A model generated the notes under the pieces. It did no database searches, was not told the origin of the DNA, and saw only the letters and a list, made by a program, of their open reading frames with translations. Shown here in pieces: positions 1 through 9,439 of a stretch of DNA of 64,000 bases; positions within the stretch are counted from its first letter, which is position 1; every line of letters begins with the position of its first letter. The stretch is from Paraliobacillus quinghaiensis (GTDB lineage: Bacteria > Bacillota > Bacilli > Bacillales > Amphibacillaceae). Position numbers and translations under genes: made by a program. The stretch covers positions 124,001 to 188,000 of the forward strand of contig NZ_QJSH01000004.1 in assembly GCF_003426025.1 (NCBI RefSeq), in the 5' to 3' direction.

Positions 1-18
1 ACTTGTAATTATAGCGCA

Positions 19-2187
19 TTACCGTACAAATGATAAAGTAATTTGATTTGACGGTTCTCCTTCTTGTTTTGTTAAGCTATTATATGGAACAATATAATAC
101 GTTGAAGGTTGAAATAAAGAGACATTATCTAATGTAAAACTTCCTTTTCCTTTAACTTCACCAATTTTATTAGCTCCTGTACTGGTTGATTCATATATAT
201 GGTAAATAACACGTTGATCATTTGATGGAGTCCAGTTTAATTCACCACGAATAAGGGAGAAACCACCAAATTTATAACTAGCTTCTAAATCAGTAATCCC
301 TGGCAATACTATTGGTTCCTCTACATCTTCAACACTCGCTGGTTTAGAAAAAGTACTTGATAGCGTTTGTTGTTGATCCAAACTTTCTAATATTGCTTTT
401 GTAGCTTTTGTTGGTGCAGAACTTCCCTCTGTTAGATAATGCGCCTCGTCACTTTGATCATAACCCATCCACATGGTTGTCACATAGTCAGGAGTTATCC
501 CGGCAAACCATGCATCCTTCACTTGACCGGCAACATGTGGATGTTGTGTTGAACCAGTTTTACCAGCTAACGCTTTTTTGTATACTCCTGACTTGGCTGT
601 ACCATGATCAACCACACTCTCTAACATACGTAACATATTCCATGCTACTTGTTTAGAAAATACTGTTGTTACATCAGGATCTGCTTCACCGATCACTTCG
701 CCATTTCGGTCTTGAATAGAAGCAATCGAGTGTGCCTTTATCCATTCTCCTTCATGAATAAATGTGCGATAGCCTTGTGCTACTTGTATTGGACTGATAC
801 CTGTTTCTAACCCTCCTAATGCAATTGCCAGACCTTGATCTTCAATGCCTAACTGCATCTTTTTTAAATAATCTTTACTATAAGGGATCCCAATTTGATC
901 TAATAACCAAACAGCTGGTGCATTTTTTGAATATTGTATTGCCTCATACATGCTTACTTCTTCACTGTAAACATTATCGTAATTGGTCGCAGTGTAACCA
1001 TCATATTCTTGCTTGCGATCTTCTAATAAGCTATATGGACGATAGTCAACCATCATCGCCGGACCATAAACCGCTAATGGCTTCATGACAGAACCAGGTT
1101 GTCTTTTTACCATAGCCCGTTGATAATCACCTATCTGAAAATCTCGTCCACCAATTACCGCTTCTAACTGACCTGTTTGTTGTTCCATCAATACAAATGC
1201 CGATTCTACATTAGGTTCGGAACCTTTAAAGTACGTATCTTTTTGTAATTCTTGATACGCAATTTTTTGTGCTGTTTCATTAAGATTAACCGTAATTCGG
1301 TACCCACCGCGCTTTAATTCAGCAATGGTAAGTTGATACGTGTCTTTCGCTTCTCGAATAACAATATCAAGATAATCATCTAACCAAGGCTTTTCTTCTG
1401 TCTTCTGTTCGACAACCCCTAACGTTCTCCCTTGTAGTGTTAACATCTCTTCTGTTTCTAGCATACCTGCTTTTTCCATTTGTGACAAAACAATATCACG
1501 TCGTGTCTTTGCGCGATCAGAATCAATATATGGTGAATAAGTGTTAGGTGCTTTTACTAACCCAGCAAGCATTGCACCCTCTGCAACGGTTAGATCTTCT
1601 ACAGGTTTTTCAAAAAAATATTTTGCCGCTGTGTTCACTCCATAGTTTCCATGTGCAAAATAAACTTCATTCATGTATAGTTCTAAAATCTCACTTTTAG
1701 TGAAATGACGTTCCAAATAAATGGAGGCCATTACTTCTTTCGTTTTGCGCATCCATGTCTTATCATTATCTAAAAATAAATTCTTTGCTAATTGTTGTGT
1801 AATCGTACTTGCACCTTCGACTTTATCAAGAGCAACAATATCACGATAAACGGCACGCATTACTGATTGAAAATCCACGCCTGCATGCCCGAAAAACCGG
1901 ACATCTTCTACTGCTATAAAAGCATTTTGCACATGTTCAGGAACTTGACTAATTGATACCAGTTCTCTATTTTCCTGATATATTCTACTAACTAATGTAC
2001 CCTCTTCTGTCTCAACTATCGTTGTTGCGGGTAAAATTAAATCTTTTTCGTCTACAATCAGCCTGCCACCGTATATAATAAATAGAAAACCAATTATTCC
2101 TAATAAAGCAATCATTCCAGCCGTTAAGCTAATCCATTTAAAGAAAGGATAGCCTTTCATTTGTTGAAATTTTGATATATATTTCAC
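19..2187 (-). CDS. pbpF: Class A penicillin-binding protein (PbpF-like)
   Basis: Bifunctional peptidoglycan synthase of 722 aa: glycan polymerisation plus peptide crosslinking at the outer membrane face. A short cytoplasmic N-terminus is followed by one TM anchor (about 20-42), a GT51 transglycosylase domain with the catalytic Glu in the AVEDVRFF motif (E94), then a transpeptidase domain with SVMK (S366), SKN and KTGS (K543), and a C-terminal fibronectin-III-like tail. The divergent hmoB homolog next door reproduces the B. subtilis yhgC-pbpF pair, which is why PbpF is preferred over other class A PBPs. A TATAAT at 2255-2260 (minus strand) and a leader hairpin at 2211-2233 precede it. Confidence 0.9.
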   Translation of the reverse strand: MKYISKFQQMKGYPFFKWISLTAGMIALLGIIGFLFIIYGGRLIVDEKDLILPATTIVETEEGTLVSRIYQENRELVSISQVPEHVQNAFIAVEDVRFFGHAGVDFQSVMRAVYRDIVALDKVEGASTITQQLAKNLFLDNDKTWMRKTKEVMASIYLERHFTKSEILELYMNEVYFAHGNYGVNTAAKYFFEKPVEDLTVAEGAMLAGLVKAPNTYSPYIDSDRAKTRRDIVLSQMEKAGMLETEEMLTLQGRTLGVVEQKTEEKPWLDDYLDIVIREAKDTYQLTIAELKRGGYRITVNLNETAQKIAYQELQKDTYFKGSEPNVESAFVLMEQQTGQLEAVIGGRDFQIGDYQRAMVKRQPGSVMKPLAVYGPAMMVDYRPYSLLEDRKQEYDGYTATNYDNVYSEEVSMYEAIQYSKNAPAVWLLDQIGIPYSKDYLKKMQLGIEDQGLAIALGGLETGISPIQVAQGYRTFIHEGEWIKAHSIASIQDRNGEVIGEADPDVTTVFSKQVAWNMLRMLESVVDHGTAKSGVYKKALAGKTGSTQHPHVAGQVKDAWFAGITPDYVTTMWMGYDQSDEAHYLTEGSSAPTKATKAILESLDQQQTLSSTFSKPASVEDVEEPIVLPGITDLEASYKFGGFSLIRGELNWTPSNDQRVIYHIYESTSTGANKIGEVKGKGSFTLDNVSLFQPSTYYIVPYNSLTKQEGEPSNQITLSFVR

Positions 2188-2371
2188 GTAATCTTCACCT
2201 CACAGATGTGTGTCGAAAAAACAAATTTCGACAAATCGATTCTATCAACGCACTATTATACGCTAGAATAAGAAATTGATAAAGAAATATCTATCCCCCC
2301 TACCTAAGGAACATATACAAATGAAAACGAACTTGTTAGGATTAAAATAAAGGTGTTTAGGAGCGATCACG

Positions 2372-2944
2372 TTGAAAGCTTACATGACCAACGGAACATT
2401 AGATCACTTGGAAAAAATAGCTGAAAACCATCCAGAAATTAATCTTTATTTCATGCGTAATCAAACAGCAGCAGTTGCTTATTACGAGGACAATGGTCCA
2501 CCAGTTTTTGATGAACCTCGCGGATACGAAATCTTTGTAACGAAAGGCACACTTCAATTAAAAGGATACGTGGTAATGCAACACATACCCGTTTCGGATG
2601 ATGGAAAACCCATCTTTGAGTCGGAATATCAAGACCAAGCTGATAAAATTAAAGCACAACCAGGCGTTTATGCTTTACGTGTATTACGACCATTAAGAGG
2701 TAATACGTATGTCGTTTTTATCCAGTGGGAGAATGAAGCACGTTATCAATCCTGGTTTAAAGCTGATATGTTAAAAAACACTTTTGGAAAGAAAAAGAAG
2801 AAAAAAAAGAAACCAAAATATCGCGCAGGAAAACCTTTCTCAACCAAATATACAATGGTTGATTGGGATGAAGTTTATCAAGAAAGAATAGAAGAACAAA
2901 ACCAAACAGAACTAGATGAAGAAGAAAATAACGATGACATATAA
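2372..2944 (+). CDS. hmoB: HmoB-like heme-degrading monooxygenase (ABM domain)
   Basis: A 190-aa protein of the antibiotic-biosynthesis-monooxygenase/IsdG-like fold; the B. subtilis relative HmoB (YhgC) degrades heme. The ABM domain lies in the C-terminal half (about 65-175), with the YVVFIQWENEARYQSW stretch typical of the family. It starts at TTG 2372, placed 8 nt after AGGAG; the next ATG has no SD. A lysine-rich run encoded by an A-rich tract near 2789-2815 interrupts the C-terminal region and is a likely slippage hotspot, but the frame is intact. Synteny with pbpF supports the name; catalytic activity is inferred. Confidence 0.8.
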   Translation: MKAYMTNGTLDHLEKIAENHPEINLYFMRNQTAAVAYYEDNGPPVFDEPRGYEIFVTKGTLQLKGYVVMQHIPVSDDGKPIFESEYQDQADKIKAQPGVYALRVLRPLRGNTYVVFIQWENEARYQSWFKADMLKNTFGKKKKKKKKPKYRAGKPFSTKYTMVDWDEVYQERIEEQNQTELDEEENNDDI

Positions 2945-2965
2945 CATCCATCCAATTCTATAAAA

Positions 2966-3004
2966 GAAAAGTCGCAGAAGATCCTGATTCTTCTACGACT
3001 TTTA
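2966..3004. terminator. Bidirectional terminator between hmoB and liaR
   Basis: An 11-bp imperfect stem (AGTCGCAGAAG with CTTCTACGACT) lies between the convergent hmoB and liaR ends, flanked by A-rich and T-rich runs. Confidence 0.8.
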
Positions 3005-3016
3005 CTCTTTAAATTA

Positions 3017-3649
3017 TTATTTACGAATTAAGCCATTTCGATGGGCGTAGATTGCTGCTTGGGTGCGATCATGAACATCTAGTTTACTTAATATATTACT
3101 TACATGTGTTTTAACAGTTTTAATACCAATAAACAATTTGTCACCAATTTCCTGATTGGTTAACCCCTCTCCAATACACATTAAGACTTCCAGTTCCCTA
3201 TCCGTTAATTGTTGATGTGGCTTATCTTGTTGCACTCGAAAACTAGTCATCATTTTATTCGCAACTTTCGGTTCAATGACAGTATTTCCTTCATAGGCTT
3301 TATAAATAGCTGAAGCAATCTCTTCAGCAGAAGAGGTTTTAAGCATGTAACTAAATGCTCCAGCTTCTAGTGCAGGGAAAACTTGTTCATCATCATAATA
3401 GCTTGTTAATATAATTACTTTACAAGTTGTTAGTTGTTTCATTATAGCTTTTGTTGCATCAATACCATTGCCATTTTCCATAATCAGATCCATTAAAACA
3501 ACATCCGGCTTCTGTTCTAATACGACTTTTATCCCTTCATTGCCACTAGAAGCTTGCCCAACTATCTCTAAATCATCTTCTGTTTGCAAATAAGCAATAA
3601 TTCCTTTACGAACAATATCATGATCATCTATTACCACTACTCTTACCAT
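3017..3649 (-). CDS. liaR: LiaR/VraR response regulator
   Basis: NarL/LuxR-type response regulator of 210 aa that would control envelope-stress genes when cell-wall antibiotics act. Receiver domain 1-120 with acidic pocket D8/D9, phosphoacceptor D54 and conserved K104; LuxR-type HTH at about 145-205. ATG 3649 is chosen because the GGGGAGG SD lies 9 nt upstream; an earlier in-frame ATG at 3667 overlaps the SD and the liaS stop. It is the last gene of liaF-liaS-liaR. The family names LiaR and VraR describe the same three-component system in Bacillus and Staphylococcus. Confidence 0.9.
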   Translation of the reverse strand: MVRVVVIDDHDIVRKGIIAYLQTEDDLEIVGQASSGNEGIKVVLEQKPDVVLMDLIMENGNGIDATKAIMKQLTTCKVIILTSYYDDEQVFPALEAGAFSYMLKTSSAEEIASAIYKAYEGNTVIEPKVANKMMTSFRVQQDKPHQQLTDRELEVLMCIGEGLTNQEIGDKLFIGIKTVKTHVSNILSKLDVHDRTQAAIYAHRNGLIRK

Positions 3650-3666
3650 CTCATAAAACCTCCCCA

Positions 3667-4704
3667 TTAAATCGGAATCCGAATGTCTATATGTGTTCCC
3701 TCGTTTTGTTTGGAACGTATCACAAATGTTCCGCCAATTTCTTCACAACGTTCCTTCATTGTTTTTAACCCATACGAAGCTTTTTTCTGGTTATCACCAG
3801 ATAAATCAAACCCTTTTCCATCATCCGCAATATGTAAAAATACTTCATTTTTGTATTGTCTAATTTCAATCGTTACCTCATTTGCCTCAGCATGCCGTAA
3901 TGTATTTGATAAGGCTTCCTGCACCACTCGAAATAAGTGTTCTTCCGTTGTTTCAGATAACCGTACAATATCATCTATATGTAAATGAAACGCAAGTGGG
4001 CACTTCTGTTCAAGTTCTGTGACCAACTGACTAATCCCAACTGGCAACGTATCACCTGACAAATGAACAGGACGTAAATGTAATAATAACGCTCGCATTT
4101 CTGTTTGGGCTTGTAAAGCTGTTTCCGCAATTTCTTTAATTTGTGCTTTTGCTTTATCTGGATTTTTTTCAACTATCTTTAACGTTGCTTGTGACATCAT
4201 CGTTAAGGCGAATAATTGTTGACTAACTGCGTCATGTAGATCACGTGCTAATCGTTGTCTTTCTTCAATAGTCGCCGCTTTATGAGCAGTTTTTGCGAAC
4301 TCTGCCTTCTCATCAGCCAAGCGTTGGAGTGATTTTACCTGTCCTTGCATTTTTTCACCTAACTCGTTTAATTCCTCACCAATGCGAGCAATTTCATCGT
4401 CTCCATTATCGTAAACACGTGAAGTGTAATTTCCTCGAGCTAATTGGGCAATAAGAACAGATAAATAATCCATGCGGGTTTTCATATCACCGCTTGATTT
4501 AAAACCTATATATATAGAAAAAATAAAGCCAACTACAAGATATGCAAAAATAAAAACAAATATACTTACCTTATTAAGCCATCCAGGCTCAAACAAGACA
4601 TGAATCGAAAGCAAAATTGCTAACAAGGTAAGCATTGTTAAAAATAGCGCATATAAATGAGATCGGATATACGTATAACGAATTGAATTTAATCGTTGTA
4701 ACAA
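3667..4704 (-). CDS. liaS: LiaS/VraS sensor histidine kinase
   Basis: Membrane histidine kinase of 345 aa pairing with LiaR. Two TM helices (about 17-38 and 46-67) with almost no extracellular loop mark an intramembrane-sensing kinase. A HAMP linker and a HisKA_3 domain with LARDLHDAV (H157) follow, then an HATPase domain with the N box around N267 and DDGKGFD. It starts at TTG 4704, 9 nt after GAGAGGAGG. It lies 18 bp downstream of liaF and touches liaR, so all three should be co-transcribed. Confidence 0.9.
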   Translation of the reverse strand: MLQRLNSIRYTYIRSHLYALFLTMLTLLAILLSIHVLFEPGWLNKVSIFVFIFAYLVVGFIFSIYIGFKSSGDMKTRMDYLSVLIAQLARGNYTSRVYDNGDDEIARIGEELNELGEKMQGQVKSLQRLADEKAEFAKTAHKAATIEERQRLARDLHDAVSQQLFALTMMSQATLKIVEKNPDKAKAQIKEIAETALQAQTEMRALLLHLRPVHLSGDTLPVGISQLVTELEQKCPLAFHLHIDDIVRLSETTEEHLFRVVQEALSNTLRHAEANEVTIEIRQYKNEVFLHIADDGKGFDLSGDNQKKASYGLKTMKERCEEIGGTFVIRSKQNEGTHIDIRIPI

Positions 4705-4722
4705 AAAAGTTCCTCCTCTCTC

Positions 4723-5493
4723 CTACACTTTATCGATTCGAATCGAACCTGCTTTTAGCTTTAAATTCAATGTTAATTTTCGAGTTGCTTCCGAGTAACC
4801 AGGTGTCTCATAGGAAAGGTTACGTTGAATTCCTTCAGATGTTTGTTCAAATACAATAATATCGCCTGCTTTCACTTCAGCTTCAACTGCAAACTCAATA
4901 TTCTCAGGCATTAATATTTGAATATCTCCAGCCCAACCGTGAATGCGAATTGGAATTTCTTTGTCTGGGATAAATGCTTTTGTAAAATCAATGTGGTAAT
5001 CGCCTACTGCATTCCAAATTCCCATTGGTTCAACTTTCCAGTTTGGTGTATTAAATTTGTGATCACCTATCATAAACTTTTGGTTTTTACCGTACATCGA
5101 TTCACTTTCTTTATAATCGTCTGAATCAAATAATACCTGAAACTTTTTCTTCTTTTTATTTGACGTGCCAAAAATAGTAAACCCTACATAAATAATTAAT
5201 AATGGCCATAGCTTATAGACGTCCCAAAACGTAAAATCAATTTTATCAAAACGATCCATTAATAATAGAGAGCCAAAAATAACTAGAAAGGATCCTGAAG
5301 TAAAACCTCCTTGTCCCCGAAAACCATCCCAACACCATTTCATGCCTAACAAAACAAAAAATGTTGGATAGATATAATACCATGCTTCTGCAAATTCCAA
5401 TGAAACCAAGCCAATATTAGTCAATACCAAAGCTACCCCTAATAAAATGATACTCAGCGCCACTATATTTCGCAAAAAACTATTTTTCATCAT
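4723..5493 (-). CDS. liaF: LiaF-type inhibitor of the cell-envelope stress system
   Basis: A 256-aa membrane protein: four TM helices in the first 110 residues, a lysine run, then a soluble beta-rich C-terminal domain (DUF2154 type, cell-wall-active antibiotic response). In B. subtilis LiaF keeps LiaS in the inactive state. It is first in the liaFSR operon. No liaI, liaH or liaG homologs lie beside it, so any LiaR targets of that kind would be elsewhere. Confidence 0.88.
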   Translation of the reverse strand: MMKNSFLRNIVALSIILLGVALVLTNIGLVSLEFAEAWYYIYPTFFVLLGMKWCWDGFRGQGGFTSGSFLVIFGSLLLMDRFDKIDFTFWDVYKLWPLLIIYVGFTIFGTSNKKKKKFQVLFDSDDYKESESMYGKNQKFMIGDHKFNTPNWKVEPMGIWNAVGDYHIDFTKAFIPDKEIPIRIHGWAGDIQILMPENIEFAVEAEVKAGDIIVFEQTSEGIQRNLSYETPGYSEATRKLTLNLKLKAGSIRIDKV

Positions 5494-5594
5494 TTTTCAT
5501 CCCCATCTATTTAATATTTTAATTTAAAGTAAATGTATTTCCATTAAGTATAGTGTAGCAAAGTCTATTTACTACTAACTATATTTATATTATA

Positions 5595-5628
5595 CAAAAA
5601 AAGCTGTCGTTCAATAACGAACGACAGC
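5595..5628 (-). terminator. Terminator of the PAP2 gene
   Basis: A perfect 10-bp stem (GCTGTCGTTC with GAACGACAGC) is followed on the minus strand by seven T residues. Confidence 0.88.
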
Positions 5629-5660
5629 ATGGTTTTATCTCAGTCCTAAGGCGGAGACAT

Positions 5661-6299
5661 TTATTTATTTGATACATAGTTATTAATTCTGTTATAGAAG
5701 CCGATCCAGGTTGCTAAAAATAAGAATCCGAATGCAAAGCCTGCCACTACATCTGTTAAGTAGTGTACTCGAATCACATAGCGGCTCATTCCGATCAATA
5801 CTATCAGCACTACTCCGACTATTTGAAGTGTTAATTTTGTATTGTCATTTTTTAAATAAACAGTTAAAAAGTGAATGACTAAACCATATGCAATCATTGC
5901 ACCCATCGCATGACCAGATGGAAAACTAAACCCTACACCTTCAGCTTCGGGCAATAGACTAGGTCGTTCTCTTTCTATTAAAATTTTAATCCAATGATTT
6001 GCCCGGTAACCAAGTAATGCACCCAACGGGATCATAATACTAGCGATAAGATTTTTACTAAAATAATAGTAAGTAACTGCAAAAACAACAAGGAATGGCG
6101 CAATAAACGTTCCAGACCCTAATTCTGTAATCCACCTAAACACAACAAATAAAGTAGTTCCTTGTAACGTATCAACAAATGGCGATGACCATTCATCTAA
6201 TACTGGCATGTCTGTTGTTATGACACGTACTGTAAGCAGAACTGCTATAAAGATAGCTGACATTATAATTACTAAATTATTATATGGATACCATTTCAC
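5661..6299 (-). CDS. PAP2-family membrane phosphatase
   Basis: A 212-aa phosphatase with about six TM helices and all three PAP2 signatures: KxxxxxxRP (KILIERERP), PSGH, and SRxxxxxHxxxD (SRYVIRVHYLTD). Relatives dephosphorylate undecaprenyl pyrophosphate or phosphatidylglycerol phosphate at the membrane; which one applies here cannot be read from sequence. It starts at GTG 6299 after GGGGTGAG, is monocistronic, and has a strong terminator. A role in lipid-carrier recycling would suit the neighbouring envelope genes. Confidence 0.85.
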   Translation of the reverse strand: MKWYPYNNLVIIMSAIFIAVLLTVRVITTDMPVLDEWSSPFVDTLQGTTLFVVFRWITELGSGTFIAPFLVVFAVTYYYFSKNLIASIMIPLGALLGYRANHWIKILIERERPSLLPEAEGVGFSFPSGHAMGAMIAYGLVIHFLTVYLKNDNTKLTLQIVGVVLIVLIGMSRYVIRVHYLTDVVAGFAFGFLFLATWIGFYNRINNYVSNK

Positions 6300-6455
6300 A
6301 AACTCACCCCAGAACTTTATTTATAAAAATATTCCCTATCCTTCACTTTTATAACATTATTATACCGATTAGCAATCTTATGTTTAAAAAAAATTGGAAT
6401 GGGAATTGTATCTCTAAAGCATATTAATTATTTAAACAAGAAAGGATGTACTATA

Positions 6456-6920
6456 ATGGCAGAGAATGTAAGACAGATGAAGAACAGCAGTGAATTGGAA
6501 GAACTAATTAATGGGTTAAATGAAGACTTAGCTAATGAATATGCAGCTTCGATTATGTATACGTATAATGCATCAGTAATTGAAGGATTATATCGTCCTA
6601 TGCTAAAACCTTTTTTTGAAGATGAAATTGAAGATGAAATGGGACACGCATTGTACTTATCTAACAAAATTAAAATTCTCGGTGGTACACCAACTACAAC
6701 ACCTGCTAATGTCAAGCAACTTAGCAATCCAAAAGATATGTTAGAAGACACATTAAAAGCGGAGGAAGATACAATTGTCCGTTATCAAAAAAGAAAAGAA
6801 CAAGCTGAAAAACTCGGCTTAACAGAACTTTCGGTTAAACTAGATGACATGATTGCAGATGAAACTGGACACAAAGAAGAAGCAATGCGCCTCTTAAATG
6901 ATGCAGCATTCTCAAAATAG
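6456..6920 (+). CDS. Ferritin-like diiron protein
   Basis: A 154-aa, all-helical, ferritin-like protein. Two ExxH-type diiron motifs are visible (EDEMGH about residue 54 and DETGH about residue 137), plus a Glu in NEYAAS. This pattern fits bacterioferritin- or Dps-like iron/oxidative-stress proteins. ATG 6456 follows AAAGGATG; an in-frame upstream extension lacks an SD. It stands alone between divergent PAP2 and yhaA with its own terminator. Substrate and cage formation are not determinable. Confidence 0.75.
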   Translation: MAENVRQMKNSSELEELINGLNEDLANEYAASIMYTYNASVIEGLYRPMLKPFFEDEIEDEMGHALYLSNKIKILGGTPTTTPANVKQLSNPKDMLEDTLKAEEDTIVRYQKRKEQAEKLGLTELSVKLDDMIADETGHKEEAMRLLNDAAFSK

Positions 6921-6929
6921 TCTTAAAAG

Positions 6930-6957
6930 AAGGCCTTCATATGAAGGTCTTTTTTTA
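6930..6957 (+). terminator. Terminator of the ferritin-like gene
   Basis: The palindrome AAGGCCTTCATATGAAGGTCTT is followed by T7. Confidence 0.88.
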
Positions 6958-7013
6958 ATTGAAGTCATTAAATTATGTTATACTATTAAGACAATTTCGG
7001 GGAGGTTTTATCT

Positions 7014-8177
7014 ATGTGGTCAAAGATATCCGATATGCTTGATCAAGAATATAACAACATGATAGAGATTAGAAGATATTTACATCAGTATCCAGAGTTG
7101 TCTTTTCAAGAAGAAAAAACGGCACAATTTATTGCCGATACATATCAAAAATTAGGGATTCCCTACGAGACAAAAGTTGGAGGAAATGGTGTTGTTGCGC
7201 GTTTAGTTGGAGCTAAACCGGGTAAAACAATCGCTCTTAGAGCAGATTTTGATGCACTTCCAATTCAAGATGAAAAAGAAGTTGCCTATAAATCAACTTG
7301 TCAAGGTGTCATGCATGCTTGTGGACATGACGGACATACAACAATTCTTCTAACTGTAGCAAAAGTATTAAAAGCATACCAAGCTGATTTAGCTGGCACT
7401 ATTGTGTTTATCCATCAGCATGCAGAAGAGCTTGCACCAGGTGGAGCTAAACCAATGGTTGATGCTGGTGTTTTAGATGATGTCGATTTAGTATTTGGAA
7501 CGCATTTGTGGACAAACACACCATATGGTATTGTTCAAACAGCACCAAAGGAGTTCATGGCTGGCGCAGATCGTTTTTCCATAACAGTCCAAGGAAAAGG
7601 TGGGCATGGTGCAATGCCACACCAGACAAAAGACGCCATTGTAATTGGTTCACAGTTAATTGTAAACTTACAACAAATTATTAGTAGAAGAATAAATCCA
7701 TTGCATACAGCTGTACTAACACTCGGTACATTTCATGCCGGAAACACGTTTAACATTATTGCGGATACAGCAACAATTACTGGTACAGCACGTATTTTTG
7801 ATAAAGATTTGCAAAGATTTATTATTGATGAAATGGAAACGATCATTGAAGGAACATGTCAAAGCTATGGTGCTTCCTACTCTTTTGAATATGACAAAGG
7901 ATATCCACCAGTAGTAAATCATGAACAAGAAGCACATGCAGTAATTGAGGCAGCAAAACAGGTAAAAGAGGTCACAACCGCTGAATTAATTGAGCCTAGT
8001 ATGACTGGAGAGGATTTTTCGTACTATTTATTAGAAAAACCAGGTGCATTCTTTTTTACAGGTGCACAAGCGGAAGGGAACTTTCAAGCACACCATCACC
8101 CAAAATTTGATTTTGACGAACGTGCTATGCTAGTAGCTGCCAAAACATTCATAGAATTAATAAAAAAATATCAATAA
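7014..8177 (+). CDS. yhaA: M20 family amidohydrolase (YhaA-like)
   Basis: Zinc-dependent amidase of the M20D/HipO group, 387 aa, hydrolysing N-acyl amino acids or related amides in the cytoplasm. Visible motifs are MHACGHDGH (metal Cys and His), HQHAEELAPGG (catalytic and metal Glu), THLW, and the C-terminal HHHPKFDFDE. A lid domain (about 180-290) includes GGHGAMPH. It is encoded convergently with ecsB, next to ecs as in B. subtilis. The SD GGGGAGG precedes ATG 7014. Exact substrate unknown. Confidence 0.85.
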   Translation: MWSKISDMLDQEYNNMIEIRRYLHQYPELSFQEEKTAQFIADTYQKLGIPYETKVGGNGVVARLVGAKPGKTIALRADFDALPIQDEKEVAYKSTCQGVMHACGHDGHTTILLTVAKVLKAYQADLAGTIVFIHQHAEELAPGGAKPMVDAGVLDDVDLVFGTHLWTNTPYGIVQTAPKEFMAGADRFSITVQGKGGHGAMPHQTKDAIVIGSQLIVNLQQIISRRINPLHTAVLTLGTFHAGNTFNIIADTATITGTARIFDKDLQRFIIDEMETIIEGTCQSYGASYSFEYDKGYPPVVNHEQEAHAVIEAAKQVKEVTTAELIEPSMTGEDFSYYLLEKPGAFFFTGAQAEGNFQAHHHPKFDFDERAMLVAAKTFIELIKKYQ

Positions 8178-8182
8178 GCAGA

Positions 8183-8219
8183 AAAGCCAATGTTCAAAAA
8201 TTTGAACATTGGCTTTTTT
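8183..8219. terminator. Bidirectional terminator between yhaA and ecsB
   Basis: A long stem, AAGCCAATGTTCAAA with TTTGAACATTGGCTT, separates two convergent genes and ends in T runs on both strands. Confidence 0.88.
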
Positions 8220-8224
8220 ATCTG

Positions 8225-9439
8225 TTAGGTTAATTTTCGTTTCATATACCCTTGTACAAATAATAACACTACAGCTCCCCCACTAATCAACATCATAATC
8301 ATTCCATTGTAATTGGATAAAAGAAGAAAAACGAGTGCGAACCCTAGAGTTTGCAAACTTAATAAGCGTTGGATCCATCCAGTAAAGGAATGCATGCGTA
8401 GCGCTTTAGAAACAGGATATAAATCTAACCATAAAATAGTTTTATGATGGTGCCACATCGCCATTAACTGTATTCCAGTTAAATAAATAAATAAAACACC
8501 AAATACTAGTGCCATCCATTGGTTTGGTACATAATAAATCGCCAATGCTCCTATAACAAATAGCCGTAAGTACATTCCTAAGTATTCACCACTTCTGATT
8601 GTCGTAATTCGATACAAATAATTAAACGTACCCACTTTGGCAAAAGGAACAAAACTTGTGGTGAGAGAAACAAGCCAATGTCTTTTTTTGACTGTTGATT
8701 TCAAATGGGGAACATCTGTAAACATATTGGCTAATCTATAGAAACTCCGCATTCTAGTGCGATCCTTCTCCACTAACAAGTCCCATGCAAGAACATTTTG
8801 TTTAGTTGAAATATGGAAGTTATAAGTAAACATGAGAAACAGTAGCACCGTTGTTATAGCAGCAAAAAAGTGTGCTCCATCAATAAAGAAATAAAATAAA
8901 ACTACCTGAAGTGCAAATCGGACCAAATGATCAATTGAGCGACTAACTTTATCTCTAACCTTTAACATCCACCAACTCGCTAATAAATTCCACACTTTTA
9001 ATAGTAAAAGGACAATTACAAATAGTAAATATGTATTGCCTGTACTAGAAGGATAACTTGCGAAATACAAAGGCGACAACGCTGCTACCACAAGGATTAC
9101 AAGGTATAGTTGAAAAATGTAACTATACACCAATGCATTACGAAAATATGGACCCATTCGATGCTCAGCAGGTAAGACAAAAACAAGATCAGCTTCTTTT
9201 AATAATGTGTGTATAGGACTATAGGTTAAAACAAAAGCAAAAAATACTGCTATCACCCAAGCAGAAGGAAAATCTTTTGGTAGCTCTGCTAAGACTTGCT
9301 GATAATAATAAGCTGCTGCTGCTATTAAGAAAAACAGTGCAATTGCTGTGTGCCCATTAAAAATATATTGTAAATATCGACTTGTTTCTTTTACATACTC
9401 TCGAAAACGTTGCATGAATAATTGGTGGGCATTAAACAT
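8225..9439 (-). CDS. ecsB: EcsB, permease of the Ecs ABC transporter
   Basis: A 404-aa polytopic membrane protein with about eight to ten TM helices, of the EcsB family. In B. subtilis Ecs affects competence, protein secretion and intramembrane proteolysis; what it transports is not established. Its start overlaps the ecsA stop by 8 nt, indicating translational coupling. No ecsC follows; the gene ends at a terminator shared with yhaA. Confidence 0.88.
   Translation of the reverse strand: MFNAHQLFMQRFREYVKETSRYLQYIFNGHTAIALFFLIAAAAYYYQQVLAELPKDFPSAWVIAVFFAFVLTYSPIHTLLKEADLVFVLPAEHRMGPYFRNALVYSYIFQLYLVILVVAALSPLYFASYPSSTGNTYLLFVIVLLLLKVWNLLASWWMLKVRDKVSRSIDHLVRFALQVVLFYFFIDGAHFFAAITTVLLFLMFTYNFHISTKQNVLAWDLLVEKDRTRMRSFYRLANMFTDVPHLKSTVKKRHWLVSLTTSFVPFAKVGTFNYLYRITTIRSGEYLGMYLRLFVIGALAIYYVPNQWMALVFGVLFIYLTGIQLMAMWHHHKTILWLDLYPVSKALRMHSFTGWIQRLLSLQTLGFALVFLLLSNYNGMIMMLISGGAVVLLFVQGYMKRKLT

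Noticed and set aside
2789-2815. Possible frameshift in the A-rich tract of the hmoB homolog
   Set aside because: The frame continues through a Lys run into a normal C-terminal region; no second frame is needed.
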